A stretch of 64,000 bases of DNA from Dehalococcoidia bacterium (GTDB lineage Bacteria; Chloroflexota; Dehalococcoidia; Lucifugimonadales; Lucifugimonadaceae). Each line of letters opens with the position of its first letter. Positions within the stretch are counted from its first letter, which is position 1. Below the pieces are notes generated by a model. The model worked only from the letters and a program-made list of their open reading frames with translations, did no database searches and was not told the origin of the DNA. The stretch is taken from positions 252,038 to 316,037 of the forward strand of contig JAPYUX010000001.1 in assembly GCA_029940375.1 (NCBI GenBank). The letters run 5' to 3'. Below are positions 27,112 to 35,508 of the stretch, one piece after another. The translations under genes were made by a program, and so were the position numbers.

Positions 27112-28077
27112 GATGTTTATATCCAAAAATACTCCTTTGCCCCGTGAAGTTTTTATTATATCCAAGTTGTTTGTCAAATCGTTTGCTTTTTCTCTTATCC
27201 TAAATATGTGAAGTCTCATAGCTGATTTATTTATGTTTTGATTATCAGGCCAAAGTATTTTTTCTATTTCTTCATATAATAAAACTTGCCCGTTTTTTTG
27301 GATTAGGTTTTTTATTATAAGATACTCAGAATTTGATAAAGAAATTTCTTTATTTTTAAATTTTAATAATTCCAAATTATCGTCCAATTCGAATAAAGAA
27401 GTCTCTTTTGATTTATTAGGTTCATTTAAAAAAATATTACTAAAAGTTGTTTTATCTTTATTTGTTTCTAAATTTCCTAATTTTATTCTGTTATAAAAAG
27501 AAATCAATTTACCTATTGATTCTAATTTATATTCGAGTAAATTAAATTCTTGATGTCCATCAAAGAAAACATAAACACAAGCATGAGTTTCTAATCGATT
27601 GATAATTGGTATAGAAATAACATATTTAAATTTAATTTCATTGAACCAATTTGGAAACAAATTACTATCTTTAATTTTGTCATATATTTTAGAATGCCCT
27701 GTAGAGCCAGTAATAATTGCCAATGTCTTATCTTGATTAAATTCAGAATTGAAAGACTCCAAATTTAATTCTTCCGAGCTACTATAGGCCTTTGGCTTAA
27801 ATGACCCATTCATTTTGTCCATTTCAGTGATTATTACACATTCGCTATTAGATATAATTCTTATAGAATTACATAAATCTTTATGATTGCTTGTTTCTTT
27901 GTTCAGAAAATCAATACCATCAATTATCCTAGTTTTCTCATTAAGATGAATAATTCTATTTTTTAAATAATTATTTTCTTTAAAAAATTCTTTAGATTGC
28001 TTTCTGAAAAATAAACAGCCAATAATAAATAATATGAGGGAAAAAGCTAAGAATGTAATAACTGAAATTATAAGCAT
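27106..28077 (-). CDS. Membrane-anchored GAF-like sensor with OmpR-type winged-helix DNA-binding domain
   Basis: A 323-residue protein with an unusual layout. One N-terminal transmembrane helix (about residues 2-24) is followed by a basic juxtamembrane stretch. A region of about 60-195 looks like a GAF-type sensor (segment ECVIITEMDK, then KYVISIPIINRLETHACVYVFF). At the C-terminus (about 228-323) is an OmpR/PhoB-type winged helix with SLSNSEYLIIKNLIQKNGQV, EEIEKILWP, and RIREKA...IIKTSRGKGVFL. There is no receiver or kinase domain, so it would be a one-component, membrane-tethered regulator. It follows the ABC exporter genes after about 52 bases and may control them. The GAF call rests on pattern only. 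Confidence 0.68.
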   Translation of the reverse strand: MLIISVITFLAFSLILFIIGCLFFRKQSKEFFKENNYLKNRIIHLNEKTRIIDGIDFLNKETSNHKDLCNSIRIISNSECVIITEMDKMNGSFKPKAYSSSEELNLESFNSEFNQDKTLAIITGSTGHSKIYDKIKDSNLFPNWFNEIKFKYVISIPIINRLETHACVYVFFDGHQEFNLLEYKLESIGKLISFYNRIKLGNLETNKDKTTFSNIFLNEPNKSKETSLFELDDNLELLKFKNKEISLSNSEYLIIKNLIQKNGQVLLYEEIEKILWPDNQNINKSAMRLHIFRIREKANDLTNNLDIIKTSRGKGVFLDINIL

Positions 28078-28129
28078 AATATTTTTTTTATATCCACTTA
28101 TTTTATTTGAATTTGAATTTTATCATCTA

Positions 28130-28912
28130 CTAAGATTTAATATCTCTTTGATAGAAAACGTAAAGCCCTATAATAAAACTTACTAAAATCAATACTAAAA
28201 TTACCAAGCTGTGAAAGGGATTTACTCCATTTTGAATTACAGCATTACTATTATAGTAATAGTGCAGAGCAACATGCTTGGTAAAGTCTAATTTGTCTAC
28301 AACCGTATATATGGAATCAAATACATATCCTGTGATCGCAATAAAAGCAGTAATAGATGCAGCTATAGATCTTTTACCTGTAATGGCTCCAATAGAAAAC
28401 GAAATTGATCCAGTACTTAACCCAAAACTAAATAAAGCAAATGCTGCATAGAAAAGGTTTATCAAACCAATATCAAAATTGAAAACTAATGACCCAATTT
28501 CTAGTGTTATTGCAAAAATTATGGCCAATAATAAAACACAAAATACAAGTGCTAAGTATTTTTCTATATAAAATCTGGTTCTAGAAATTGATAAAGATAA
28601 AATTTGATCTATTGTTTTATTACTTTCTTCCGTAGCTATGGATGATGAGCCTATCGTTATTCCAAAAGCTCCTATAATTAACGGTCCAATAAGATGCATA
28701 AATTCTCCATTTAGGAATCCTGTCACTGACAAATCGTCTCCAAATCCAGCAAAATTTTTAATAGCATCAGGAAAAAATTCTAGCATTTGTCCAAATGTAT
28801 CTGAAAATAAGGTCCAAAAATACGTCAATAATAAAGTATAGGCAACTCCTCCTAAAGAAAAAGAGATTATTTTTTTTCGATTTTGATAAATATCGTTTTT
28901 TAGAATATACAT
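28130..28912 (-). CDS. ABC-2 type transporter permease
   Basis: A 260-residue integral membrane protein with about six hydrophobic helices and short loops, beginning MYILKNDIYQNRKKIISFSL. An early extended loop between helices 1 and 2, a Ser/Thr-rich SSSIATEESNKTIDQILSL segment and the RFYIEKYLALVF helix are typical of ABC-2 permeases, which work as dimers with a separate ATPase. It lies 3 bases after the ATPase gene. The cargo is unknown; drug, lipid or peptide export are possible. Confidence 0.82.
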   Translation of the reverse strand: MYILKNDIYQNRKKIISFSLGGVAYTLLLTYFWTLFSDTFGQMLEFFPDAIKNFAGFGDDLSVTGFLNGEFMHLIGPLIIGAFGITIGSSSIATEESNKTIDQILSLSISRTRFYIEKYLALVFCVLLLAIIFAITLEIGSLVFNFDIGLINLFYAAFALFSFGLSTGSISFSIGAITGKRSIAASITAFIAITGYVFDSIYTVVDKLDFTKHVALHYYYNSNAVIQNGVNPFHSLVILVLILVSFIIGLYVFYQRDIKS

Positions 28913-28915
28913 TTT

Positions 28916-29791
28916 TTAGAAATACTCCAATAAAGTTTCATTTAGGTCCGAAGTATCAGAATAGAGCTGTTCTATTTTATATTTTGATAAAAATTGAACA
29001 AAATCATTCATTGATCCTGATATGTAAAAAATAAACTCATTTTCATTTTTAATATAATTTTTTATAGATTTGTTTTTTTTGATTTCTTGTATTTTGGGAG
29101 ATTCAACAAATCTAACAGTTATTTTTGATAAAGACTTCCTGTTTAATTCTTCTTTACTTAGTGAAGCAATGACAGATCCCTCTTTGATAATAGTGACATG
29201 ATCACAAGTATTTTGGATTTCTAGTAAATCATGAGAAGACAGTAAGATTGTAGAGCCGGAATTTTTTTCTTCCTCTAAAAGTTTACGAAACTCTCTTTGT
29301 AGATTTGGATCCAAACCACCAGTAGGTTCGTCAAGAATTAATATTTTGGGGCTTTTCATAAATGCTTGAACTATACCCACTTTTTGTTTATTACCTTTAG
29401 ATAAATCTGCTATTTTTCTGTTAAAATCGAGATCAAATCTACTAGAAAGTTCTTCGTATCTTTTAGATTTGCTGTTTTCTAATCTGAGTAGATATTTGAA
29501 ATAATCAATGGATCTCATATTTTCATATGATCTAAAATCACCAGAAAGGTAAGATATCTCTCTCCTTTGAATATGATTATTTTTTTGTATTTTTTCCCCC
29601 ATAAGGAACATATCACCGGAAGTTGCATTTGTTAGACCTAATAGACATCTCATTGTTGTGGTTTTACCGGCACCATTTGCCCCTAACAGTCCATGAACTT
29701 CCCCTTGTGATACTGAGAAATCTATTTCACTTAAGGCAGTGAACTTTCCAAATTTTTTTGATAATTTTTCTACTTTTATTACTATTGTCAT
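28916..29791 (-). CDS. ABC transporter ATP-binding protein
   Basis: A 291-residue ATPase subunit for the adjacent ABC-2 permease. Walker A is LLGANGAGKTTT near residues 34-45; the signature is LSKGNKQKVGI near 133; Walker B ILILDEPTGGLDP near 151-163 is followed by the H-loop LLSSHDLLE. A C-terminal domain of about 80 residues is characteristic of drug/lipid exporter ATPases of the CcmA/NatA type. It follows yebC after 12 bases, so transcription may run through from the rpsP-khpA-yebC group. Confidence 0.92.
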   Translation of the reverse strand: MTIVIKVEKLSKKFGKFTALSEIDFSVSQGEVHGLLGANGAGKTTTMRCLLGLTNATSGDMFLMGEKIQKNNHIQRREISYLSGDFRSYENMRSIDYFKYLLRLENSKSKRYEELSSRFDLDFNRKIADLSKGNKQKVGIVQAFMKSPKILILDEPTGGLDPNLQREFRKLLEEEKNSGSTILLSSHDLLEIQNTCDHVTIIKEGSVIASLSKEELNRKSLSKITVRFVESPKIQEIKKNKSIKNYIKNENEFIFYISGSMNDFVQFLSKYKIEQLYSDTSDLNETLLEYF

Positions 29792-29803
29792 TTTAAATTA
29801 TTA

Positions 29804-30568
29804 CTAAATAGTTTTTGAGTACATTTCTATCGATTCATCATCAAAATCAGCATTTGTAAATACTTTTTGAACATCATCTAAATCTTCTAATTCATCTAAC
29901 AATTTTAATGTTTGACTTGATTGATTTTTGTCTAAACTAACAGTTGAATTAGGAACTAGAGCTAATTCTGCTTTATCAATTGTAACGGAATCATTTTTTT
30001 GTATCTCTTTCTGAATATTGGAAAGATTTGTATAAGAACAAGTTACTTCTATGATTTTATCTAAAATATCAAAATCTTCTGCTCCTTGATCAATAGTATC
30101 TAAGGCTATAAGTTCTGGGTCTCCATCTGCTACTGTCATTACGATCTGACCCTTTTGTTCAAAGTTCCATGATACTGCTCCAGTGATTGCAAAAGTCCCT
30201 CCAGCTCGAGTTATAGTAGATCTTACACTTGCTGCAGATCTATTTTTATTATCAGTAAGAGTTTGAACAATGATTCCTACGCCTCCTGGACCAATTCCTT
30301 CATAGGTGATTTCTTCAAAATTATCTGCCCCTCCTGTGTTATTTCCTGAACCTTTAGCAATGGCTCTATCGATATTATCCTTTGGCATATTTTGAGATTT
30401 GGCATTATCGATTGCTAATCTTAATCTGAAATTCAATTCAGGATCTGAGTCTCCGCTTTTAACTGCTACGGTTATTTCTCTTGATAGTTTAGTAAATAAA
30501 ACGCCTTTCCTTGCGTCTTGAATACCTTTCTTATGTTTTATGGTGCTCCACTTTGAATGCCCAGACAT
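29804..30568 (-). CDS. yebC: YebC/PmpR family protein (TACO1)
   Basis: A 254-residue YebC-family protein, full length, beginning with the signature MSGHSKWSTIKHKKGIQDARKG. It retains NAKSQNMPKDNIDRAI and YEGIGPGGVGIIVQTLTDNKNR near residue 90. Members have been described both as DNA-binding regulators and as ribosome-associated factors that ease translation of proline-rich stretches. It sits 14 bases after khpA and 12 before the ABC ATPase, and the company of rpsP and khpA favours a translation role. Confidence 0.94.
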   Translation of the reverse strand: MSGHSKWSTIKHKKGIQDARKGVLFTKLSREITVAVKSGDSDPELNFRLRLAIDNAKSQNMPKDNIDRAIAKGSGNNTGGADNFEEITYEGIGPGGVGIIVQTLTDNKNRSAASVRSTITRAGGTFAITGAVSWNFEQKGQIVMTVADGDPELIALDTIDQGAEDFDILDKIIEVTCSYTNLSNIQKEIQKNDSVTIDKAELALVPNSTVSLDKNQSSQTLKLLDELEDLDDVQKVFTNADFDDESIEMYSKTI

Positions 30569-30582
30569 AATATTTTCTCTAT

Positions 30583-30837
30583 TTACACAATTTCCAGCAT
30601 TATTTTAGTATTCTTTTTTGTTGAAGCTAGTTTTAATATGTTTCTTATTGATTTAGCAACTTTCCCATTTTTCCCTATTATCTTACCTTTGTCACTTTCG
30701 TCTACTGTCAACTTAATTATTGTTTTATTATCTTCATCATAAGATTCAACTTTAATTTGATCCTTTATTTCAACTAGACAACTTGCTATATATTCAACTA
30801 ATTCTTCTGGATTGGTTGGATTACTATTTTTTCCCAT
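30583..30837 (-). CDS. khpA: KH-domain RNA-binding protein KhpA
   Basis: An 84-residue single KH domain. The RNA-contacting GxxG loop is in GKIIGKNGKVAKSIRNIL near residues 53-70, and the N-terminus (EELVEYIASCLVE) fits the family. Bacterial KhpA often follows rpsP and binds small and messenger RNAs, partnering KhpB/Jag. Here it overlaps the rpsP 3' end by 14 bases, implying coupled translation. Confidence 0.92.
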   Translation of the reverse strand: MGKNSNPTNPEELVEYIASCLVEIKDQIKVESYDEDNKTIIKLTVDESDKGKIIGKNGKVAKSIRNILKLASTKKNTKIMLEIV

Positions 30838-31090
30838 TCTTTTTCTCTTTTATGGCAATTCCTTTGGTCTTCATTAAGCTATAAACTGATTCTGAAGGTT
30901 GTGCTCCGTTGTTAATCCATTTAAATATTTTTTCTTCATCAATTGAAATACTTGGAGGATCTTGCAAAGGATCATAAGTGCCTATCAAATCTATATACTT
31001 ACCATTCCTTGGAGCCCTTTGATCGGCAACCACTATTCTATAGAAGGGTTTTCCTCTGCTTCCCATTCTTCTAAGTCTAATTCTGACCAT
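30824..31090 (-). CDS. rpsP: 30S ribosomal protein S16 (bS16)
   Basis: An 88-residue small-subunit protein. The N-terminus MVRIRLRRMGSRGKPFYRIVV is diagnostic, followed by ADQRAPRNGKYIDLIGTYDP and the WINNGAQPSESVYSLMK region. Full length. It lies 36 bases after the MoaD-MoaE fusion and overlaps khpA. The common ffh-rpsP-rimM-trmD neighbours are absent here. Confidence 0.96.
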   Translation of the reverse strand: MVRIRLRRMGSRGKPFYRIVVADQRAPRNGKYIDLIGTYDPLQDPPSISIDEEKIFKWINNGAQPSESVYSLMKTKGIAIKEKKNGKK

Positions 31091-31126
31091 TTATAATATA
31101 CCTTGTAGTTTGTTAACAAATTAATT

Positions 31127-31816
31127 TTACTCTACTTTATTGTCATTTATCCACACAGTTCCGTCTGAAAAAAATTCTTTTTTCCAAATAGGTACTGTTT
31201 TTTTTAATTCATCGACAAAAAATTTTGAAGATTCAAAAGCCTCTTTACGATGTTTGCTTCTAATAATCAAAATCATACTTATTTCTCCCGGATATACATA
31301 TCCTGTTCTATGGATCACTATGACATTATCAATTGACCATTTATCTCTGATTACTAAAATAATTTGTTCAATTTCATTTTTGGCCATTTCTTCATATGAT
31401 TCATAAAAAAGTTTTTCTACTTTTTTATTTTGATTGAACTCCCTGGTAACCCCATAAAATGTAACTATAGAACCGTTTATTGAATCAATATTTTGCGGAA
31501 CAAATTCTTCAGCCAAAATTTTCTTTTTTGTAATAATTATGTTGTCTTTGGTTGTTATGTTGTTTCCTTTACCACCACTAACCGGTGGAATGATTGCTAT
31601 TTCGTCTCCATCAAAAACCTCAGTATCCAAAGTGCAGTACTCCATATTTTTTGCATACATATAATTTTTCCTATTTAATATTTTAATATTGTGTTCCTCA
31701 GCTATTAATTCCAGTGTTTCTTTAACGGTTCTCATACCTTCAAATGAAACATTTAATTCACTCATCCCAATATCATCTTTGATTTTAGCGAAAAATTTTA
31801 TTTTAATATTTGTCAT
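31127..31816 (-). CDS. MoaD-MoaE fusion, molybdopterin synthase in one chain
   Basis: A 229-residue protein joining both subunits of molybdopterin synthase, which turns cyclic pyranopterin monophosphate into molybdopterin. Residues 1-82 are MoaD (ubiquitin-like, KIKFFAKIKDD to AIIPPVSGG). From about 92 the chain is MoaE, with INGSIVTFYGVTRE, VIVIHRTGYVYPGE, SKHRKEAF and PIWKKEFFSDGTVWI, which includes the catalytic lysines. The Gly-Gly that normally ends MoaD and carries the sulfur is internal at 81-82, followed by KGNN. The mycobacterial MoaX fusion has the same layout and is processed after Gly-Gly, so cleavage here is a reasonable inference. Confidence 0.9.
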   Translation of the reverse strand: MTNIKIKFFAKIKDDIGMSELNVSFEGMRTVKETLELIAEEHNIKILNRKNYMYAKNMEYCTLDTEVFDGDEIAIIPPVSGGKGNNITTKDNIIITKKKILAEEFVPQNIDSINGSIVTFYGVTREFNQNKKVEKLFYESYEEMAKNEIEQIILVIRDKWSIDNVIVIHRTGYVYPGEISMILIIRSKHRKEAFESSKFFVDELKKTVPIWKKEFFSDGTVWINDNKVE

Positions 31817-31870
31817 TTCTTAAGTTCTTAGTTTTTATTTATAGTAAAATTATATTCTAGTTACATAAAA

Positions 31871-31959
31871 GGGGAGATCGCATAGAGGCCTAGTGCACCC
31901 GCCTGCTAAGTGGGAGGGGTTTACGCCCCACGCGGGTTCGAATCCCGCTCTCCCCGCCA
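31871..31959 (+). tRNA. tRNA-Ser (anticodon GCT)
   Basis: The acceptor stem GGGGAGA (31871-31877) pairs with TCTCCCC (31949-31955), followed by the G discriminator and an encoded CCA. The anticodon stem is CCCGC/GTGGG around the loop CTGCTAA, with the GCT anticodon at 31905-31907. A long variable arm typical of serine tRNAs precedes the T arm GCGGG-TTCGAAT-CCCGC (31932-31948). It reads AGC/AGT codons. It lies between the divergent moaD-moaE fusion and miaB. A possible -10 hexamer TATATT lies at 31851-31856 without a good -35. Confidence 0.97.
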
Positions 31960-32006
31960 TAAATTTGTTTATACTTTAAAGTCTACAGACTTTTGAGAAA
32001 TAGGAA

Positions 32007-33302
32007 ATGCTTGTAAATAAAAGAGAAATAGAATCTTACCATATCTGGACTGTAGGATGTCAAATGAATGTTGCAGATTCACAAAGAGTTGATGTTGGTC
32101 TAGATAAATTAGGTCTTATAAAAGAAACTAATATTGAAAATGCTAATATTATTGTTCTAAATACTTGTGTGGTTAGACAATCTGCAGAAGATACTGCCAC
32201 AGGATTATTAGGGAAGTTATTAAAGTTTAAAAATAAAGATAAGCGTTATATATGTGTTACGGGATGTATGGTTGAGTCTAATACAAAAAATCTAACTCAA
32301 AGATTTCCTCAAGTTGATTTGTGGGCTAAACCTCAAGAAACTTCAAAAATAATAGAAAATATAGCTGATTATTTAAATCTTTCATCTGAAGGATGTGTTG
32401 AAAACCTAATTCCTAAAAAATCTAACTATACAGAATTTGTTCCAATAGTTCAAGGATGTGATAAATTTTGTACATTTTGTGTTATTCCTTATAGAAGAGG
32501 TAGAGAAATAAGTCGAACAATTGATGAAATAATATTTGATATAGAAACTTTGGCTAATAATGGAACATTAGAAGTTACTTTATTAGGACAGAACGTTGAT
32601 TCTTATGGACACGATTTGAATCCCAAAGTAGACCTGTCAGATTTATTAATAGAAGTTGAAAAAATCCCAATGATTAAAAGAATAAGATTTTTAACTTCTC
32701 ATCCCAACGATATGTCAATAAAATTATTAGAAACTATAGGATCTATAGATAAAGTCTGCGAATCTGTAAATCTTCCATTTCAATCGGGTTCAAATAAAAT
32801 ATTAGCAAATATGCGAAGAGGATATACCAGAGATCAATACTTATCAAAAATAGATCAGATAAAATTCATATTACCTAATAGCACGATCACTACTGATCTT
32901 ATAGTTGGATTTCCTGGTGAAAACGAAGAAGATTTTGAAGATTCGATTGATATTTTGAAAAAGGTTAGATTTGATAAGGTTCATGTTGCAGCATATTCTG
33001 AAAGAAAAGGAACTTATGCTTTCAGAAAAATAGATGATAATATACCAGTTAACATTAAAAAATTAAGATTAAATATGGTTAATAGATTACAAGAAGAAAT
33101 TCAACTTGAATTAAATAATAAATATTTAAATAGTGTCTATAAGATTTTGATAGATGGAAAAACCAAAGATAGATTTTATGGAAGAACATTGGGTGATAAA
33201 TTGGTTTATATTAAGGATATAAATTCATCTGATTTAGGAAGCATCATAGAAACAGAGATCAATGATGTTTCACCTTATTCATTAAGTGGTAGTAAAATAT
33301 AA
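32007..33302 (+). CDS. miaB: tRNA-2-methylthio-N6-dimethylallyladenosine synthase MiaB
   Basis: A 431-residue radical-SAM methylthiotransferase that modifies A37 of tRNAs reading UNN codons. The N-terminal UPF0004 domain begins with WTVGCQMN (C18), and NTCVVRQSAEDTA and VTGCMVES supply the other cluster cysteines. The radical-SAM motif CDKFCTFC has C151, C155 and C158. A TRAM domain ends the protein, and SNLFQSG-like CESVNLPFQSGSNKILANMRRGYTR is retained. MiaB rather than MtaB/RimO is favoured by the PYRRGREISR segment and by its length. Confidence 0.92.
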   Translation: MLVNKREIESYHIWTVGCQMNVADSQRVDVGLDKLGLIKETNIENANIIVLNTCVVRQSAEDTATGLLGKLLKFKNKDKRYICVTGCMVESNTKNLTQRFPQVDLWAKPQETSKIIENIADYLNLSSEGCVENLIPKKSNYTEFVPIVQGCDKFCTFCVIPYRRGREISRTIDEIIFDIETLANNGTLEVTLLGQNVDSYGHDLNPKVDLSDLLIEVEKIPMIKRIRFLTSHPNDMSIKLLETIGSIDKVCESVNLPFQSGSNKILANMRRGYTRDQYLSKIDQIKFILPNSTITTDLIVGFPGENEEDFEDSIDILKKVRFDKVHVAAYSERKGTYAFRKIDDNIPVNIKKLRLNMVNRLQEEIQLELNNKYLNSVYKILIDGKTKDRFYGRTLGDKLVYIKDINSSDLGSIIETEINDVSPYSLSGSKI

Positions 33303-33391
33303 AAAATGATTAAAACCTTTTAGTAAATTTTCTTTTTTCAAAAAAAAATGTAAAATGAAATACTTAAAATATCTTAAAAAATTATTCTACT

Positions 33392-33419
33392 TTCATATCT
33401 TATATAATAAAAATATAAT
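33392..33419 (+). promoter_or_regulatory. Possible promoter just before nadA
   Basis: The 125-base gap before nadA has two TATAAT hexamers (33403-33408 and 33414-33419). The second has TTCATA (33392-33397; 4 of 6 consensus bases) 16 bases upstream. It ends only 8 bases before the nadA ATG, so transcription would begin at or next to the start codon. Nothing else is seen in the gap. Confidence 0.3.
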
Positions 33420-33427
33420 AAAAACAA

Positions 33428-34645
33428 ATGGTTATAAAATCTAGCAATAAAATAGAAATACCTATAACAGAGTTAGAGCAGTCTGCATTTTGTCAAGATG
33501 GGTCTAATTATAGAACACGTACACTAGAAGAAGAATTCAAATCAGGAGTTCGATGGCAAAAAATACCTACAAGGTACTTAAAGCTTTCTCCCGAAGAAAT
33601 TCAAATATCAATAACTGAAATAAAAAACTCTTTGAAAGATAAAGTCGTAGTATTGGGTCATCATTACCAAAGAGAGGACGTCATAAAACACTCTGATATT
33701 CAAGGTGATTCGTTCTTATTATCAAAATTGGCAAGTGAAATGGAAAATTCCGAAATAATAATTTTTTGCGGAGTTCACTTTATGGCTGAAACTGCGGAAA
33801 TCTTATCAAAAGACAACCAAAAAGTTATTTTGCCAAATATGTCCGCAGGATGTTCAATGGCAGATATGGCAAGTTTGACTCAAGTTAATGAATCATGGGT
33901 ACAATTAACCTCTCAGTTGCAATCAAAGTCAGCAAAGAAGCCAATTATTCCAATTACATATATGAATAGTGCAGCATCAATAAAAGCTCTTTGTGGAAAA
34001 AATGATGGAATAGTTTGCACGTCATCAAATGCATATAAAGCTTACGATTGGGCATTTGAAAGAGGAGAGAAAATTTTGTTTCTTCCTGATCAACATTTGG
34101 GCAGAAATACTGCATATGATTATGGGATAAAAGAAGAAGAAATTTCTATATGGGACCCTTATGTTCCCAACGGAGGATTAACAGATATTCAAATATCGAA
34201 CTCTAAGGTAATACTTTGGAAGGGACATTGCTCGGTTCATACCAGATTTACCGTTCAACAAATAGAATCTGCAAAAATAAAATTCCCAGATATAAATATT
34301 TTGGTTCATCCAGAATGTACAAACGAAGTAGTATCTATGGCTGATTTTGTAGGTTCAACTGAATATATAAAAAATACTATAAATGATGCCCCGGCAAAAT
34401 CGAATTGGGCTATTGGCACAGAGGTCAATTTGGTTAAAAGATTAGCAAATACAAATAAGGATAAAAATATTTTTTGTTTAGATGATATGATTTGTCCTTG
34501 TTCAACAATGTATAGAGTTCACCCGGCATACCTATTATGGGTACTAGAAGGATTGGTTGCTGGTTATGTTATAAATCAAATAAAAGTAGAAGAAGAAGTA
34601 AAAAATTATGCAAAAATTTCTCTTCAAAGAATGCTAGATTTATAA
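33428..34645 (+). CDS. nadA: Quinolinate synthase NadA
   Basis: A 405-residue [4Fe-4S] enzyme that condenses iminoaspartate with dihydroxyacetone phosphate in de novo NAD synthesis. Motifs: VVLGHHYQREDVI, IQGDSFLLSKLA, FCGVHFMAETAEIL, NMSAGCSMADMA, HPECTNEV and DDMICPCSTMYRVHP, which together hold the cluster cysteines. The roughly 60-residue N-terminal extension is seen in the longer bacterial form. No clear ribosome site precedes the ATG. nadC follows immediately; nadB is not in the window. Confidence 0.95.
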   Translation: MVIKSSNKIEIPITELEQSAFCQDGSNYRTRTLEEEFKSGVRWQKIPTRYLKLSPEEIQISITEIKNSLKDKVVVLGHHYQREDVIKHSDIQGDSFLLSKLASEMENSEIIIFCGVHFMAETAEILSKDNQKVILPNMSAGCSMADMASLTQVNESWVQLTSQLQSKSAKKPIIPITYMNSAASIKALCGKNDGIVCTSSNAYKAYDWAFERGEKILFLPDQHLGRNTAYDYGIKEEEISIWDPYVPNGGLTDIQISNSKVILWKGHCSVHTRFTVQQIESAKIKFPDINILVHPECTNEVVSMADFVGSTEYIKNTINDAPAKSNWAIGTEVNLVKRLANTNKDKNIFCLDDMICPCSTMYRVHPAYLLWVLEGLVAGYVINQIKVEEEVKNYAKISLQRMLDL

Positions 34646-34662
34646 AATATAAGGATATTCCA

Positions 34663-35508
34663 ATAGATAACTCAAACATTCGAAATTTAGATACTATTAT
34701 AGATTTAGCTATAGAAGAAGATCTACATTTGGGAGACATAACTACAGAGAGTTTGAATCTTAATTCAGAAAACGTATCTTGCAAAATAGTATCAAAGGCT
34801 AAAGGGATTTTATCTGGCAATGAAGTTGCAAGTAGAGTTTTTCAGAAAATTGACAAATCGATTAAATATACAGAACAAACAAAAGATTCAGAAACTCTAA
34901 ATCATGGCACTGTAATCGCAAACATATTTGGAGATAAAAACTCCATACTCACAGCGGAGCGAACAGCATTAAATTTTCTTCAGAGAATGTCAGGCGTAGC
35001 ATCAATAACAAATGAATATGTAAATTTAGTAAAAAATATTTCTATATTTGATACAAGAAAAACCATACCTGGATGGCGTACTTTAGATAAATATGCAGTT
35101 AAATGTGGCGGAGGAAATAATCATAGAATGAATTTAGGTGATGGCTTATTAATTAAAGATAATCATATTTCAGCTGCTAATAAGCAAGGTATATCGGTAA
35201 AAGAATTAGTGGAAAAATCAAGAAATAATTCTCCTAAAAATTTGAAAATAGAAATCGAAGTTGACAGTTTAGATTTACTAAAAGAAGTTGTCGAAACAAA
35301 TGTTGATATTATCATGTTAGATAATATGACTGATAAAATGATACAAAAATCCATCGACATTACTAGAGGTAGAAAAATTATAGAAGTGTCTGGAAATGTT
35401 GACAAAGAAAGATTAGTTGATCTAGACAACATTATGGGTATTGATATTGTATCAATTGGCAGAATTACTCATTCTGCAAAAGCCTTGGATATCTCCTTGG
35501 TTATCTAG
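34663..35508 (+). CDS. nadC: Nicotinate-nucleotide pyrophosphorylase NadC (start uncertain)
   Basis: Quinolinate phosphoribosyltransferase, the step after NadA. Motifs: AIEEDLHLGDITTESL, AERTALNFLQRMSGVAS, DTRKTIPGWRTLDKYAVKCGGGNNHRMNL, DNHI, EIEVDS and the C-terminal IGRITHSAKALDISL. The reading frame continues upstream inside nadA to an ATG at 34537. That start would add a basic, low-quality 40-odd residues and overlap nadA by 109 bases. No ATG, GTG or TTG occurs between that ATG and the conserved core. An AAGGA at 34651-34655 stands 7 bases before ATA at 34663, which I choose provisionally; ATT at 34657 is another option. Confidence 0.88.
   Translation: MDNSNIRNLDTIIDLAIEEDLHLGDITTESLNLNSENVSCKIVSKAKGILSGNEVASRVFQKIDKSIKYTEQTKDSETLNHGTVIANIFGDKNSILTAERTALNFLQRMSGVASITNEYVNLVKNISIFDTRKTIPGWRTLDKYAVKCGGGNNHRMNLGDGLLIKDNHISAANKQGISVKELVEKSRNNSPKNLKIEIEVDSLDLLKEVVETNVDIIMLDNMTDKMIQKSIDITRGRKIIEVSGNVDKERLVDLDNIMGIDIVSIGRITHSAKALDISLVI

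Noticed and set aside
34537..34662. N-terminal extension of NadC starting at the ATG at 34537
   Set aside because: It would overlap nadA by 109 bases and encode a basic stretch unlike any NadC; more likely the frame is open by chance inside nadA.
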